Part shown: positions 8,256 through 16,900 of the stretch, piece after piece
How positions within the stretch are numbered: the first letter of the stretch is position 1
Layout of the letters: each line of letters begins with the position of its first letter
Assembly (NCBI GenBank): GCA_046155815.1
Contig: JBJXFY010000337.1
Coordinates: 1 to 29,420 of the forward strand
Source: JBJXFY01 sp046155815
GTDB taxonomy: Bacteria; Verrucomicrobiota; Verrucomicrobiia; Limisphaerales; CAIMTB01
Direction of reading: 5' to 3'
DNA: 29,420 bases
Made by a program: the position numbers and the translations under genes
The notes under the pieces: model-generated
Told to the model about the DNA's origin: nothing
The model's input: the letters and a program-made list of their open reading frames with translations, nothing else
Databases searched by the model: none

Positions 8256-9509
8256 CTACCGCGCCGCCAGTTCCGGCTGCTCGAAGCACCAGAGCGCCTG
8301 GTGGGTGCGGAGGAAGACCTGCCCGCGCGAGATGGCCAGCGAGGCGTTGGACGTCTCGCCGACGGAATTGACCTCGACGCGCTCGAAGGCCTTTGGCGTG
8401 GCGCGCACCACGACGGTGTCGCCGCCCTGGTTCACGTAGTAGACCAGCCCGGCCGGCTGCACGTACACGGGGGACGCCCAGACCGGCGAGTTCGCGGCCG
8501 CGCCGCCGGCGCGCTCGGCCCAAGCCTCCTCGCCCTCCGCCATCGTCACGCAGTCGAGGATGCCGTTGACGCGTGCGCCAAAGCAGTGGCCGTCCACGAT
8601 CACGCCGGTGGCGACGCGCCGGCGCGGCGGTGTCTCGCGCCACAGGCGGTGGCTGGCCCGTACGTCGCCGGTGCCGCCGAGCTGCACGGCGATCTCGGCG
8701 CTCTGGAGGTCGCCGGAGATCAGCGCGATGCCGCCGCCCGCCACGGGCGAGGTCTTGGCCTGCGGGCCGAGGCCGGCGCTGTGCCAGATCTCCCGCCCGG
8801 TCGCCGGCTCAAGCGCGGCAAAGTAGTCGCGCAGCGCGACCAGGAGCTGCTCCTGGCCTGCGTGCTTCACGAGGAACGGCGTGCTCCAGGTGCCGTAGAT
8901 GTCGTCCGCGCCCGGGGTCTTGGACTCCACGCGCCATTTCTCCGCGCCCGTCTTGGCGTCCAGCGCGGCGACGAACTCGCGCGGGCCCGGCCCGAAGTTG
9001 AGGAACACCAGCCCGCCGTGCAGCACCGGCGAGGCGCCGTAGCCGAACTGGTGGTCCTGCACGCCGAGGTCGGTGCGCCAAAGCAGATTTCCCTGCAGGT
9101 CGAAGGCGACGACGCCCGTGGTGCCGAACCAGCACACGACGCGCTCGCCGTCCGTGGTCGGCGAGGCGGAGGCGTGCGGGTTGGTGGCGTGGGTGCGGTC
9201 GCGCCCCACGGCGTCCACGCCCTTGGTGAAGCGTTCCTTGCCGGTCACGCGGGAGAGCGCCACGAGGCAGCGCTTGTGGCCGATGTTCTGCGTGAGGAAG
9301 ACCGTGTCGCGCCAGACGACGGGCGTGGAGTTGCCCGGCTCCGGGAGCGGCGTGCGCCAGCGGACGTTGGACGTGCGCGACCAGCGCACAGGCACGTTCG
9401 TCTCGGTGCACCAGCCGTCGCCCGTGGGGCCGCGCCACGCGGGCCATTCGGCGGCGAGGGCCGGCGCGGCCAGCGCCAGCACCACGGTTCCGGCGAGGCG
9501 GCGAATCAT
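8256..9509 (-). CDS. Secreted PQQ-like (BamB-type) beta-propeller protein
   Basis: 417-residue exported protein with a signal peptide (MIRRLAGTVVLALAAPALAA) followed directly by EWPAWRGPTGDGWC, the opening phrase of many secreted PQQ-like repeat proteins in Planctomycetes and Verrucomicrobia. Repeats of the form TPVVWRDTVFLT, VALDAKTGAEKW and SPVYVQPAGLVYYVN are propeller blades. Such proteins often have no bound PQQ and act as scaffolds or as parts of degradative systems; no dehydrogenase active site was identified. The start at 9509 is chosen for the signal peptide; the open frame to 9623 is intergenic. It is divergent from thiD, with 76 bp between starts, and heads a run with the PspC gene. 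Confidence 0.87.
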   Translation of the reverse strand: MIRRLAGTVVLALAAPALAAEWPAWRGPTGDGWCTETNVPVRWSRTSNVRWRTPLPEPGNSTPVVWRDTVFLTQNIGHKRCLVALSRVTGKERFTKGVDAVGRDRTHATNPHASASPTTDGERVVCWFGTTGVVAFDLQGNLLWRTDLGVQDHQFGYGASPVLHGGLVFLNFGPGPREFVAALDAKTGAEKWRVESKTPGADDIYGTWSTPFLVKHAGQEQLLVALRDYFAALEPATGREIWHSAGLGPQAKTSPVAGGGIALISGDLQSAEIAVQLGGTGDVRASHRLWRETPPRRRVATGVIVDGHCFGARVNGILDCVTMAEGEEAWAERAGGAAANSPVWASPVYVQPAGLVYYVNQGGDTVVVRATPKAFERVEVNSVGETSNASLAISRGQVFLRTHQALWCFEQPELAAR

Positions 9510-9585
9510 GGCGCGAAGATAAAATCCACCCACGCCATCGCGAAGAACTTTCGCCGCGGCGGGCGGTTTCCCCCAAGCTGCGGGC

Positions 9586-10419
9586 GTGGCCCGGTTTCCC
9601 CGTCTGCGATGCGCGCTCACCATTGCCGGCTCGGACAGCGGCGGCGGCGCGGGCGTTCAGGCGGACCTCAGGACGTTCGCCGCGCTCGGCGTCCATGGCA
9701 CCAGCGCGATCACCTGCCTCACGGCGCAGAACCCGCGCGCGGTGCTGGCCGTCGAGGCCGCGTCCGCGGCGATGGTGGGCGCGCAGCTTGACGCCCTGTT
9801 CGCCGAGCTGCCGCCGGACGCGGCCAAGACGGGGATGCTGTTCTCCGCACGGCTCATCCGGGGAGTGGCGGCGCACTGGCGGCGTTCCGGCACGGGCATC
9901 CCCCTCGTGGTGGATCCCGTGATGGTGGCCACCAGTGGCGCGCGGCTGCTGGAGCCGGCGGCCATCCGCGTGCTCACGGAGGAGCTGCTGCCGCTCGCGA
10001 CGCTCCTGACGCCGAATCTGGACGAGGCGGCGCTGCTCGTGGGCGCGCCCCTGCGGACGCTGGCCGAGCTGCGCGACGCGGCGCGGGCGCTGCACGCCCG
10101 TTTTGGCGCGGCGGTCCTGGCGAAGGGCGGCCACCTCGCGACGCCTGGCGAGGCGGTGGACGTTTTCTTTGACGGTCGGCGAGAGGAGCTGCTGCGGGCG
10201 CGGCGGATTTCCGGCGTGTCCACCCATGGCACGGGCTGCACCTATTCGGCGGCGGTGGCGGCGGGTCTGGCGCGCGGGCTGGCCCTGAGGCGCGCCGTCC
10301 GGGCGGCCAAGGAGCACATCACGGCCGCCATCGCCGGCTCCCGCCGGGTGGGCCGTCATCTGGTGCTGGGCGGGCCGGCCGCCGGTTTTTCGCTGGAGCG
10401 GAAGCCTGCCGCCCGCTAA
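9586..10419 (+). CDS. thiD: Hydroxymethylpyrimidine/phosphomethylpyrimidine kinase
   Basis: 277-residue ribokinase-fold enzyme of thiamine synthesis that phosphorylates HMP to HMP-P and then HMP-PP in the cytoplasm. The N-terminal motif TIAGSDSGGGAGVQADL binds the pyrimidine, and the C-terminal motif VSTHGTGCTYSAA carries the anion hole and the conserved Cys (Cys218). VVDPVMVATSG and LTPNLDEAALL are also typical. The start is a GTG, as no ATG fits upstream of the first motif. No TPP riboswitch is visible in the 76 bp before it, and no thiC, thiE or thiG is in the window. The stop is 10 bp before the PrsW-like gene, so co-transcription is likely. Confidence 0.96.
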   Translation: MARFPRLRCALTIAGSDSGGGAGVQADLRTFAALGVHGTSAITCLTAQNPRAVLAVEAASAAMVGAQLDALFAELPPDAAKTGMLFSARLIRGVAAHWRRSGTGIPLVVDPVMVATSGARLLEPAAIRVLTEELLPLATLLTPNLDEAALLVGAPLRTLAELRDAARALHARFGAAVLAKGGHLATPGEAVDVFFDGRREELLRARRISGVSTHGTGCTYSAAVAAGLARGLALRRAVRAAKEHITAAIAGSRRVGRHLVLGGPAAGFSLERKPAAR

Positions 10420-10429
10420 GCCGCCGCGC

Positions 10430-11587
10430 ATGGCCTACTTCCTCGTGGATGCGGAGCAGCGGCGCCTCGGTCCGTACCGGGCGGAGGAGCTTTTGCGGCT
10501 GCACGCGGCGGGCGGGCTGGAGGCCGGCCTGAGGGTGCTGCGTCCGGGCGACTTGGAGCCGGTGGCCCTGGAAGACTTCCTGGCCGAGGTGAACGGCCGG
10601 CCGCCGGCGCCCGAGTCCTCCGCCGTGGCCGCGCTGCCGCCCCCCGCGATGGCCCCGCGTACGACCACCCAGGCGCTGCGCCGGCTGCTGCCGCACCTGA
10701 TGCTGCCGATCGAGGACATCCGGCGCCTGCCGGAGCGGGAGAACCTGCGCATCGTGGCCATCGCCGTCGTGGGGCTCGTGCCGCTCGCGCTGGCCATGAT
10801 GCTGGCCGTCAACCAGGACATCGCGGGCGTCTACTGGGGGCTCGCGATCTACGTCTCGGCGCTGTGGGCGCTCCTGTTTTACGGCCTGTTCCGCCAGCCG
10901 GAGATCACGCTCGGCCGCAGCCTGCTGTGCCTCGTCGGGACCGCGATCCTTTCGGTCGCCCTGCTCCAATGGCCGCTGCGCGTGCTGGTCCCCGAGGCCG
11001 CGGTGAAGGCCTGGACCAGCTTGGATCAGCCGCTGCTGCTGCGGTGGTCCGGCCATGTCATCGGCGTCGGCCTGCCCGAGGAGCTGTGCAAGATGGCGAT
11101 GCTTTACTTCCTCACCGCCACGCGCACGCGGCCGCAGGCGATGCTCTTTTACGGGATGCTGTGCGGACTGGGCTTTGCCGTTTCCGAGGCCATCTCGTAC
11201 CAGTGGCGGGAAAACCTGATCACGGCCCTGCAACGGGCGCAGGAGGTGCGCGCCAGCACGGGTTCCGAGGAGGCGGCCGTGCGCGAGTTCGCCTCGGTGT
11301 ACTACATCAGCAACTTCCTCCGGCTCACCTCGCTGCCGTTCCTGCATGCGATGTGGTCGGGCATCGCCGGCTACTTCATCGGCTGGGCCATGCACACGCC
11401 GCGGCACCGGGTGGCCTTGTTCCTCGTGGCGCTCCTGGTGCCGGCCACGCTGCACGGGACGTACAACACGCTGGCCTTCACGCCGGCCGGCCTGGGCGTG
11501 GCGCTGCTCAGCGTCCTGGCGCTGAACCTCTACCTGCTCAAGACGGACGACTTCGAGCGCCTGCTGGCCGGACGGGAAAAACTTTGA
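10430..11587 (+). CDS. PrsW-family intramembrane protease with N-terminal GYF_2-like domain
   Basis: 385 residues. Residues 1 to about 55 (MAYFLVDAEQRRLGPYRAEELLRL...) match the GYF_2-like domain found on bacterial membrane proteins. A Pro/Ala linker follows, then about eight hydrophobic segments from residue 105 to the end. The PrsW (M82-type) signatures are intact: EELCK (Glu217, Glu218, Lys221), FAVSE (Glu253), His306 in FLHAMWSG and His342 in LHGTYNT. In Bacillus subtilis PrsW makes the first cut in the anti-sigma factor RsiW. Here the gene lies upstream of an ECF sigma factor and a short single-pass membrane protein on the same strand, which suggests a similar job (inference). Gaps of 10 bp upstream and 30 bp downstream suggest an operon. 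Confidence 0.9.
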   Translation: MAYFLVDAEQRRLGPYRAEELLRLHAAGGLEAGLRVLRPGDLEPVALEDFLAEVNGRPPAPESSAVAALPPPAMAPRTTTQALRRLLPHLMLPIEDIRRLPERENLRIVAIAVVGLVPLALAMMLAVNQDIAGVYWGLAIYVSALWALLFYGLFRQPEITLGRSLLCLVGTAILSVALLQWPLRVLVPEAAVKAWTSLDQPLLLRWSGHVIGVGLPEELCKMAMLYFLTATRTRPQAMLFYGMLCGLGFAVSEAISYQWRENLITALQRAQEVRASTGSEEAAVREFASVYYISNFLRLTSLPFLHAMWSGIAGYFIGWAMHTPRHRVALFLVALLVPATLHGTYNTLAFTPAGLGVALLSVLALNLYLLKTDDFERLLAGREKL

Positions 11588-11617
11588 TGCCGCGCCCCGG
11601 CCGGCCAGCATCCCGCC

Positions 11618-12316
11618 ATGTCCAGACGCGCGTCCGCCGCCGCTCTCGGTGCCCTGTCCCTTGCCGCCGCCCTCCTCGCCGCGGAGCCGCCCCCCGCCGG
11701 GGAGCCGCCCGGGGAGAAGCTCTTCACCGAGGAGGGCCCGCCCGCCGGCTGGGTCGTGCGGAGCTGGGACAATGTGGCCAACCCGCCCCCGCCCCGAGCC
11801 GCCTGGCGCGTGCAGAACGGCCTCCTCATCGGCAGCGACCCGCGCGGCACCTGGCTCGTGAGCGAGCGCGAGGTGGGGGACTTCATCCTCGAGTTCGAGT
11901 TCCGCCTCGGCGAGCGGGGCAACAGCGGCGTGGGCCTGCGCGTGCCCGCCGCCGGCGACCCGGCGTTTGAAGCGATCGAGGTGCAGCTCGTGGACCCGCG
12001 CTACTACGGCGAGGGAGTGGCCATCGCGCCCGACCAGCTCACCGGCGCGCTCTACGGCGCGCTGGCTCCGAAGGAGCAGGCCTTCAAGCCGCAGCAGTGG
12101 AACACCGTGCGCATCGAGGCCCGCGGCCCGCGGATGAAGGTCGTGATCAACGGCACGACCGTGCAGGACGTGAACCTCGACGCGCAGACCGCGGCGTTGC
12201 CGAAGGGAAAGCCGCTGGCCGAACGCCCGCGCCGCGGCCGCCTCGCCTTCCAGGAACTCGGCCGCGGCGGCGCGCAGGTCGCCCTGCGCCACGTGCGGCT
12301 CACGGTCCTGAATTGA
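11618..12316 (+). CDS. Secreted DUF1080 (3-keto-disaccharide hydrolase domain) protein
   Basis: 232 residues: a signal peptide (residues 1-22, ending LLAAEPP) and one jelly-roll DUF1080 domain. The domain shows the typical WRVQNGLLIGSDPRGTWLVSER opening (seen in two parts), FILEFEFRLGERGNSGVGLR in the middle, VQLVDPRY, and WNTVRIEARGPRMKVVINGTTVQDVNL near the end. Characterised members of the family hydrolyse 3-keto-glucosides, but many PVC members are uncharacterised, so the activity is not certain. It is predicted to be periplasmic or extracellular. It sits between the PrsW-like gene and the sigma factor, all on the + strand. Confidence 0.9.
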   Translation: MSRRASAAALGALSLAAALLAAEPPPAGEPPGEKLFTEEGPPAGWVVRSWDNVANPPPPRAAWRVQNGLLIGSDPRGTWLVSEREVGDFILEFEFRLGERGNSGVGLRVPAAGDPAFEAIEVQLVDPRYYGEGVAIAPDQLTGALYGALAPKEQAFKPQQWNTVRIEARGPRMKVVINGTTVQDVNLDAQTAALPKGKPLAERPRRGRLAFQELGRGGAQVALRHVRLTVLN

Positions 12317-12367
12317 GCACGCGGCGCGCAACCTTGCCCCCGTCCGCGGCGTCTGTCGGCGCGGCGA

Positions 12368-12982
12368 TTGACCTTGCCCGACCAGCCACTCCCCGCCAAC
12401 CCGTCCGCCGGCCCGGCGGACGAGGACCTGGTGCGCCGCGTCCTGGCCGGCGACCGCGAGGCCTTCGAGCCGCTGGTGGTGAAGTACCAGGCGCGCGTGT
12501 TCGCCGCGGCGCGCCGGCACGCGCGCCGCGAGGACGAGGTGGCGGACGTCGTGCAGGAGGTCTTCCTGAAGGCGTATGAGCGGCTGCCGGGCTTCCGCTT
12601 CGAGGCGCCCTTCGAGCACTGGCTGATGCGCATCGCCACGCACACCTGCTACGACTTTCTCCGCCGCCACCAGCGCCGCCGCGAGGACAGTTTCACGGAC
12701 CTCGGCGACGAGGAGCGGGGCTGGCTGGAGCGCTTCCGCACGGACCCGGACACGGCCGGCGAGGACGCCGACGCCGCGCGGACGCTGGTGGGGCGGCTGC
12801 TCAACGCACTGTCGCCCAAGGACCGGCTGGTCATCACGCTGCTTGAAATCGAGGAGCGTCCGGTCAAGGAAATCGCCGAGCTGACCGGCTGGTCGGTGCC
12901 GCTGGTCAAGGTGCGGGCGTTCCGCGCCCGGGCCGCGATGCGCAAGGCCCTGAGAAAGCTCAAGACCCGGACATTCCTGTAA
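12368..12982 (+). CDS. ECF-type RNA polymerase sigma factor
   Basis: About 204 residues with the two conserved domains of group 4 sigma factors. Region 2 runs roughly from residue 22 to 95 (AGDREAFEPLVVKYQARVF, VADVVQEVFLKAYERL, PFEHWLMRIATHTCYDFLRR). Region 4 runs roughly from 145 to 200 (LSPKDRLVITLLEIEERPVKEIAELTGWSVPLVKVRAFRARAAMRKAL). The most upstream fitting start is a TTG at 12368; another TTG two codons in is possible and no ATG fits. The gene is followed after 38 bp by a short single-pass membrane protein that may be its anti-sigma factor, then by a Spy-like protein. The regulon is unknown. Confidence 0.93.
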   Translation: MTLPDQPLPANPSAGPADEDLVRRVLAGDREAFEPLVVKYQARVFAAARRHARREDEVADVVQEVFLKAYERLPGFRFEAPFEHWLMRIATHTCYDFLRRHQRRREDSFTDLGDEERGWLERFRTDPDTAGEDADAARTLVGRLLNALSPKDRLVITLLEIEERPVKEIAELTGWSVPLVKVRAFRARAAMRKALRKLKTRTFL

Positions 12983-13020
12983 CCGCCGCCTTCCGCCGGC
13001 GTCTGGCCGGCTGGCACGAA

Positions 13021-13317
13021 ATGAACCCCGACCCCCTCCTCGACAGGCTGCTCGCCGCCGCACGCCGTACCGCCGTGGCGGACCGCGTTCCTTACGCATT
13101 CGAGAAGCGGATCATGGCCCGGCTGCCGGCGGCGGCGCGCCCCGATGCCTGGGCCGCCTGGGCGCACGGCCTGTGGCGCGCCGCCGCCAGCGGCTTCGCG
13201 GTGCTCGTGCTCTCCGGCCTCTGGGCCGCATGGCCCGCGGCGCAGGCGGCGGACCTGGATGACGCGCTGGACTCCGCCATCGCCGCCGCGCTTCCTGAGA
13301 CGCCCGAAGAATTGTGA
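13021..13317 (+). CDS. Short single-pass membrane protein, candidate anti-sigma factor
   Basis: 98 residues. A cytoplasmic N-terminal part of about 50 residues (MNPDPLLDRLLAAARR...VPYAFEKRIMARLP) precedes one hydrophobic segment (AASGFAVLVLSGLWAAW, about residues 57-74) and a short acidic tail rich in Ala and Asp. No conserved zinc-finger anti-sigma motif (HxxxCxxC) is present, and there is no cysteine. The position directly after an ECF sigma factor, the size and the one-helix topology resemble anti-sigma factors such as CnrY. The function is inferred from context only. Its stop codon overlaps the start of the next gene (GTGA), which points to translational coupling. Confidence 0.75.
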   Translation: MNPDPLLDRLLAAARRTAVADRVPYAFEKRIMARLPAAARPDAWAAWAHGLWRAAASGFAVLVLSGLWAAWPAAQAADLDDALDSAIAAALPETPEEL

Positions 13318-13745
13318 AACGCTGGCAGGTCATCGCCGCCGCCGTCCTGCTCTTCGCCTGCGGGCTGGGCACGGGCCTCTTCCTTGCCCGCGGCGCCACG
13401 CAGCCGCGGCTGCGGCCGGACCTGGCCGGGGGCCGGCCGGACGCGCAGTTCGCCCGGCTCATGGAGGCGCGGCTGTTCGCCATCCGGCGCCTGGAACGCG
13501 AACTCGACCTCACTACGGAACAGCGGGAGAAGATCGAGGCGCTGGTCAAGGAGACCCAGGCCCGGACGCGGCAGGCCTGGCAGGACATGCAGCCCCGGCT
13601 GCGGGAGGAGTTTCGCACCCTGCGCGAAGGCATCCGCGGCGTGCTGACGCCGGAACAGGAGAAGGAGTTCGAACGCCTGATGCGGCGGCCGCGTTCGGGC
13701 GCCGGCGGCGAAATTCTGGGCCGCACCAACCGCCCGCCGGACTGA
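13314..13745 (+). CDS. Spy/CpxP/CnrX-like periplasmic protein
   Basis: 143 residues. An N-terminal membrane anchor or signal (WQVIAAAVLLFACGLGTGLFLA) is followed by a charged, helix-rich periplasmic region with the LTxxQ-like features of the Spy/CpxP/heavy-metal sensor superfamily: DLTTEQREKIEALVKE and LTPEQEKEFERLM, about 55 residues apart. The start is a GTG that overlaps the preceding stop. Related proteins are chaperones (Spy, CpxP) or metal sensors that hold an anti-sigma factor (CnrX). This protein contains no histidine, so CnrX-style Co/Ni ligation is unlikely. It probably senses envelope conditions for the sigma factor two genes upstream (inference). Confidence 0.78.
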   Translation: MKRWQVIAAAVLLFACGLGTGLFLARGATQPRLRPDLAGGRPDAQFARLMEARLFAIRRLERELDLTTEQREKIEALVKETQARTRQAWQDMQPRLREEFRTLREGIRGVLTPEQEKEFERLMRRPRSGAGGEILGRTNRPPD

Positions 13746-13787
13746 GGCGAGTCCCGGCAGTTGTCGTCCGCGTGGCACCGGCCCTGT

Positions 13788-13950
13788 TCTGGGGTTCAGG
13801 GGGCGGGGGTTAATCCGAGATCCTGGAGGAGGCGATGGGCCAGTTCGGTGACCTTCCACATGGGCGCCACCAGGGCGACCGTGGCTTCCTTGCCGGCCAT
13901 CCGCTGCGCTCCGCGCGCGGACGTACGCGATGGGGCATCGCCGCGGCGAT
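13788..13950 (-). mobile_element. Degenerate right end of an IS110-family element (copy 1)
   Basis: Read on the minus strand, this stretch encodes MAGKEATVALVAPMWKV, then TELAHRLLQDLGLTPAP and a TGA stop. This resembles the extreme C-terminus of IS110-type transposases (typically GKPxKVALxAxMRKLLxxxN). The rest of the transposase is absent. A closely similar 163-bp segment occurs in the opposite orientation at 24868-25030; over a 76-nt core about 83% of bases agree by eye, and the last 21 bases (13788-13808) are identical. The far end carries the perfect palindrome ATCGCCGCGGCGAT (13937-13950). It lies between the Spy-like gene and the 3' end of the AddB gene and fills most of that gap. Confidence 0.6.
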
Positions 13951-13974
13951 TCCCTGCCTGGGCGTCGGCGCGCC

Positions 13975-16900
13975 CTACGCGGCCGCCCCGTCGGCTGACG
14001 GGGCCGCGGCCAGCCGGCGGAAGCCATCCGCCACGGGATCGTGCCGGCACACGGACAGGAGGTCGCAATGGTCGCACGCGGTCCGGCCACGGTGGCGGTA
14101 CGGGGCCACCGGGAAATCCCCCGCGAAGATGTGGCCGGTGAATGCGACCACGAGATCCCGCGCGTGTGCCAGGCGCGCCGCGAGGTCGGCGGGCGCCAGC
14201 TTCAGGCGGCCCGCTGTCCACACAAACTGACCGCTGTCGCCGTCGCTCGCATCGAGCGCGGGACGCACGTCCGCCGCCGCGAAGCCGTCATGCCGGAAGC
14301 GCTGCCGGAACGCCTTGTCCGCGTCCGCCCCGCCGCCGGACGGGTCCGGGCGCAGCGGCGCATAGAACGCCCCGGCCGGCAAGGCGTCGCGGCCCCCGGC
14401 TCGCAGCAGTTCCTCCAGCACGCCCAGGTAAAGCGCCAGCTGCAGCTCGATGCCGGCGTCCGCCAGCGCGTCGTCCGGTTTGCGCGCGGTGGTCTTGTAG
14501 TCGAACACCAGCAGGCGCTCCCGGCCGGCCGCGTCACGCCACACGTCCAGGCGGTCCACGCTGCCGGTGAGCTCGGCCGCGCGGCCATCCGGCCCCGTGG
14601 CGCGCCACGCGGGCAGCGTGCCGCCGGGGCCGAAACGCAGCTCCGCCGCGTCGGGACGGAAGAAGTTGCCCACGGTCCAGTCGGCCTGGACACGGGCCAG
14701 CATCCCAAGCTGGTCCACCAAGGCCGCCGCGCGCGCCGCCGCGGCCGGGTCCCTACGCCAAAACCCGAACTGCGGCCGGCCGAGCACCGTCGCCGCCGCG
14801 TCCCTCAACCAGCCCGTGGCGATGTCGGCGGACAGGGGTGGCGCCGGGTCCGCCCCAGCACGCCACCGTTCCGTGAACGTACGGAGGATCTCATGGCGGA
14901 GCGTGCCCTCGCGACGCGCGTCCGGTTCCAGCGTCTCGCGCGGCGACGCCCCGAGCAGATGCGCCGCGAGATATCGGAAAGGGCACGCGGCATAGGCTTC
15001 GAGCTTCGTGGCCGAGGTCCGCAGCACCGGCCCCGCCAGCCGCGCCGCAAGGGACGGTGACAGCCCGTCATGACGACCATAGGCGGCCAGGCGTACCCAG
15101 CGTCGCGCATCCACATCCCCGGCCCGGAGCAGCCCACCGGGCGCGGCCAGGGCGGGCTCGCGCACGAGCCACGGGGCGAGCTCGCACGCATGGAGCGATG
15201 CTTCGGCGGACGTATCCGCGTCATGCTCCTCGACGAGGCCGGGGAGAATCCGCCGCAGGCCGGCGAGGTACGGCGAAGGATTCAAGGCGCGGCCCTCCGC
15301 GTCGCGCCGGGCCTGGGTGATGACCAGCCGCCCACGGCTGCGCGTGAAGGCGATGTAGGCGTAGTAGCGCTCGTGGCCGAGGCGGCTGCGGGCGTCCGGG
15401 CCGAGCGGCAGGCCGTCCGCCGCGAGCTGCCCGCGCTCCGCCTCGGTCAGCAGGCCGCGCGCAGCGGGGGCGGCCGGGAAGAGGCCGTCGTTGAAACCCG
15501 CCAGGATCACCAGGCGCAGCTCCGGCTGTCGCGCACGGTCCACGGCGCCGACCAGCACCTGGTCCTGCGCGGGCGGAATGATGCCGGCGGTCAGTCCGGA
15601 CAAGCCCGCCTCGAGCACCGGCAGCCACGCGGCCGGAAGGCGCGGCTCCCCGCCGAAGCCGAGCGCCACGCCGTCGGCCCAGGCCTGCAGCTGCTCCCAG
15701 GCGCTGCGGTGGACGCCCTCGGGCAGCGCGCCGGCCGCCGGCAACTCCGCCCAGCGCTGGAGCGCCTCCGCGACCTTCAGGGCGGCCCACAGCGCGCGCA
15801 GTGCATCGGCCAGCCGGACGCCGTCCGGCGCGTCACCGAGCGCGGCGTGGAAGGCGGCGAATGGCGCGACCAGCGCGCTCCGGCGCTCCTCCGCCGCTCC
15901 TCCGCCGGGCCACGGCCTGAGCCAGTCATCGCCGTCCAGCCCGCGCGCGAGCGCCTCGTTCTCCAGCTCGTCCACCGTCTCGTCGTCCGCGCCGGCGAGG
16001 CCGCTTTTCAGGGCGCCGAACCAGTCCTCGTGCCGCCAGCCGAGCACCGCCGTGCGCAGCGCGCCGCGCGTGAGCTCGGCCAGCGGGTGGTGCGCCAGCG
16101 GCTCGCGGCGGTCGAGGAAGCAGGGAATCTCGTAGCGCGTGAACACGCGGCGGTAGGCGTCGTGATGCCCGTCCAGCGAACGCAGCAGGACCGCGCAGTC
16201 GCGGAAGCGCCCGCCGGCGCGGACGTGGGCGAGGATCCCGCGCGCCGCGGCCACGGCCTCGCCCTCGGCGTCGTCGGCCGCGAGCAGGCGGACGTCCGGC
16301 TCCGCCCCGGCGAAAGGCGCGGGTGCGGCGGCGCACCAGTTCGCCTCCAGCCAGCCCAGGCTGGGCGACTTGGCGAAGCGCGGCGCCCCTGCGGACCGGG
16401 GAAGCGGCTCCACCCGCACCTCGACGCCCGGGACGGCCGCCAGCCGGGCCTGTGCGGCGCGGTACGTGCCGGCCACCACGTTCCATGGCGAGAGCCACCC
16501 GGTCTCCGTCGCGGCCTCCGGGTCCACACAGAAGGAAAGGTTCATCCGGATACAGAAGGGCGCGAGCGCCGCCAGCAGGCCAAGTTCCTGCGGAGTCATT
16601 TCCGCGAAGCCGTCGAGCCACAGTTCCGCCGCGAGCGGGGCCGCCGCCCCAGCCCGGCCGCCGGCGGCCTCACGCAGGGTGGCGGCGGCAAGGTCGGGCA
16701 GCGTGTCGGCGTCGGCGAGGGCGTGTCCCGTGAGCCACGCGTCATAGGCTGCAAGGAGGCGCGCGAGGTCGCGGAGCTTGGCGGCGAGCGGCGTGCCGGT
16801 CGGCAGGCGTTCCGCGGCGGCGGCCAACCGTGCGGCGCTGTGGCCGTGGCGGCGGAATTCACGGACCAGGTCACCAAGTTCCTGCGCGAACCCGGCAAGC

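Noticed and set aside
9510..9585. Possible TPP riboswitch before thiD
   Set aside because: Only 76 bp lie between the divergent genes and no CUGAGA-type or other thi-box core is present.
10319..13099. 926-codon open frame on the - strand
   Set aside because: It is antisense to PrsW, DUF1080 and sigma factor genes, all with intact motifs. Long shadow frames are expected in GC-rich DNA.
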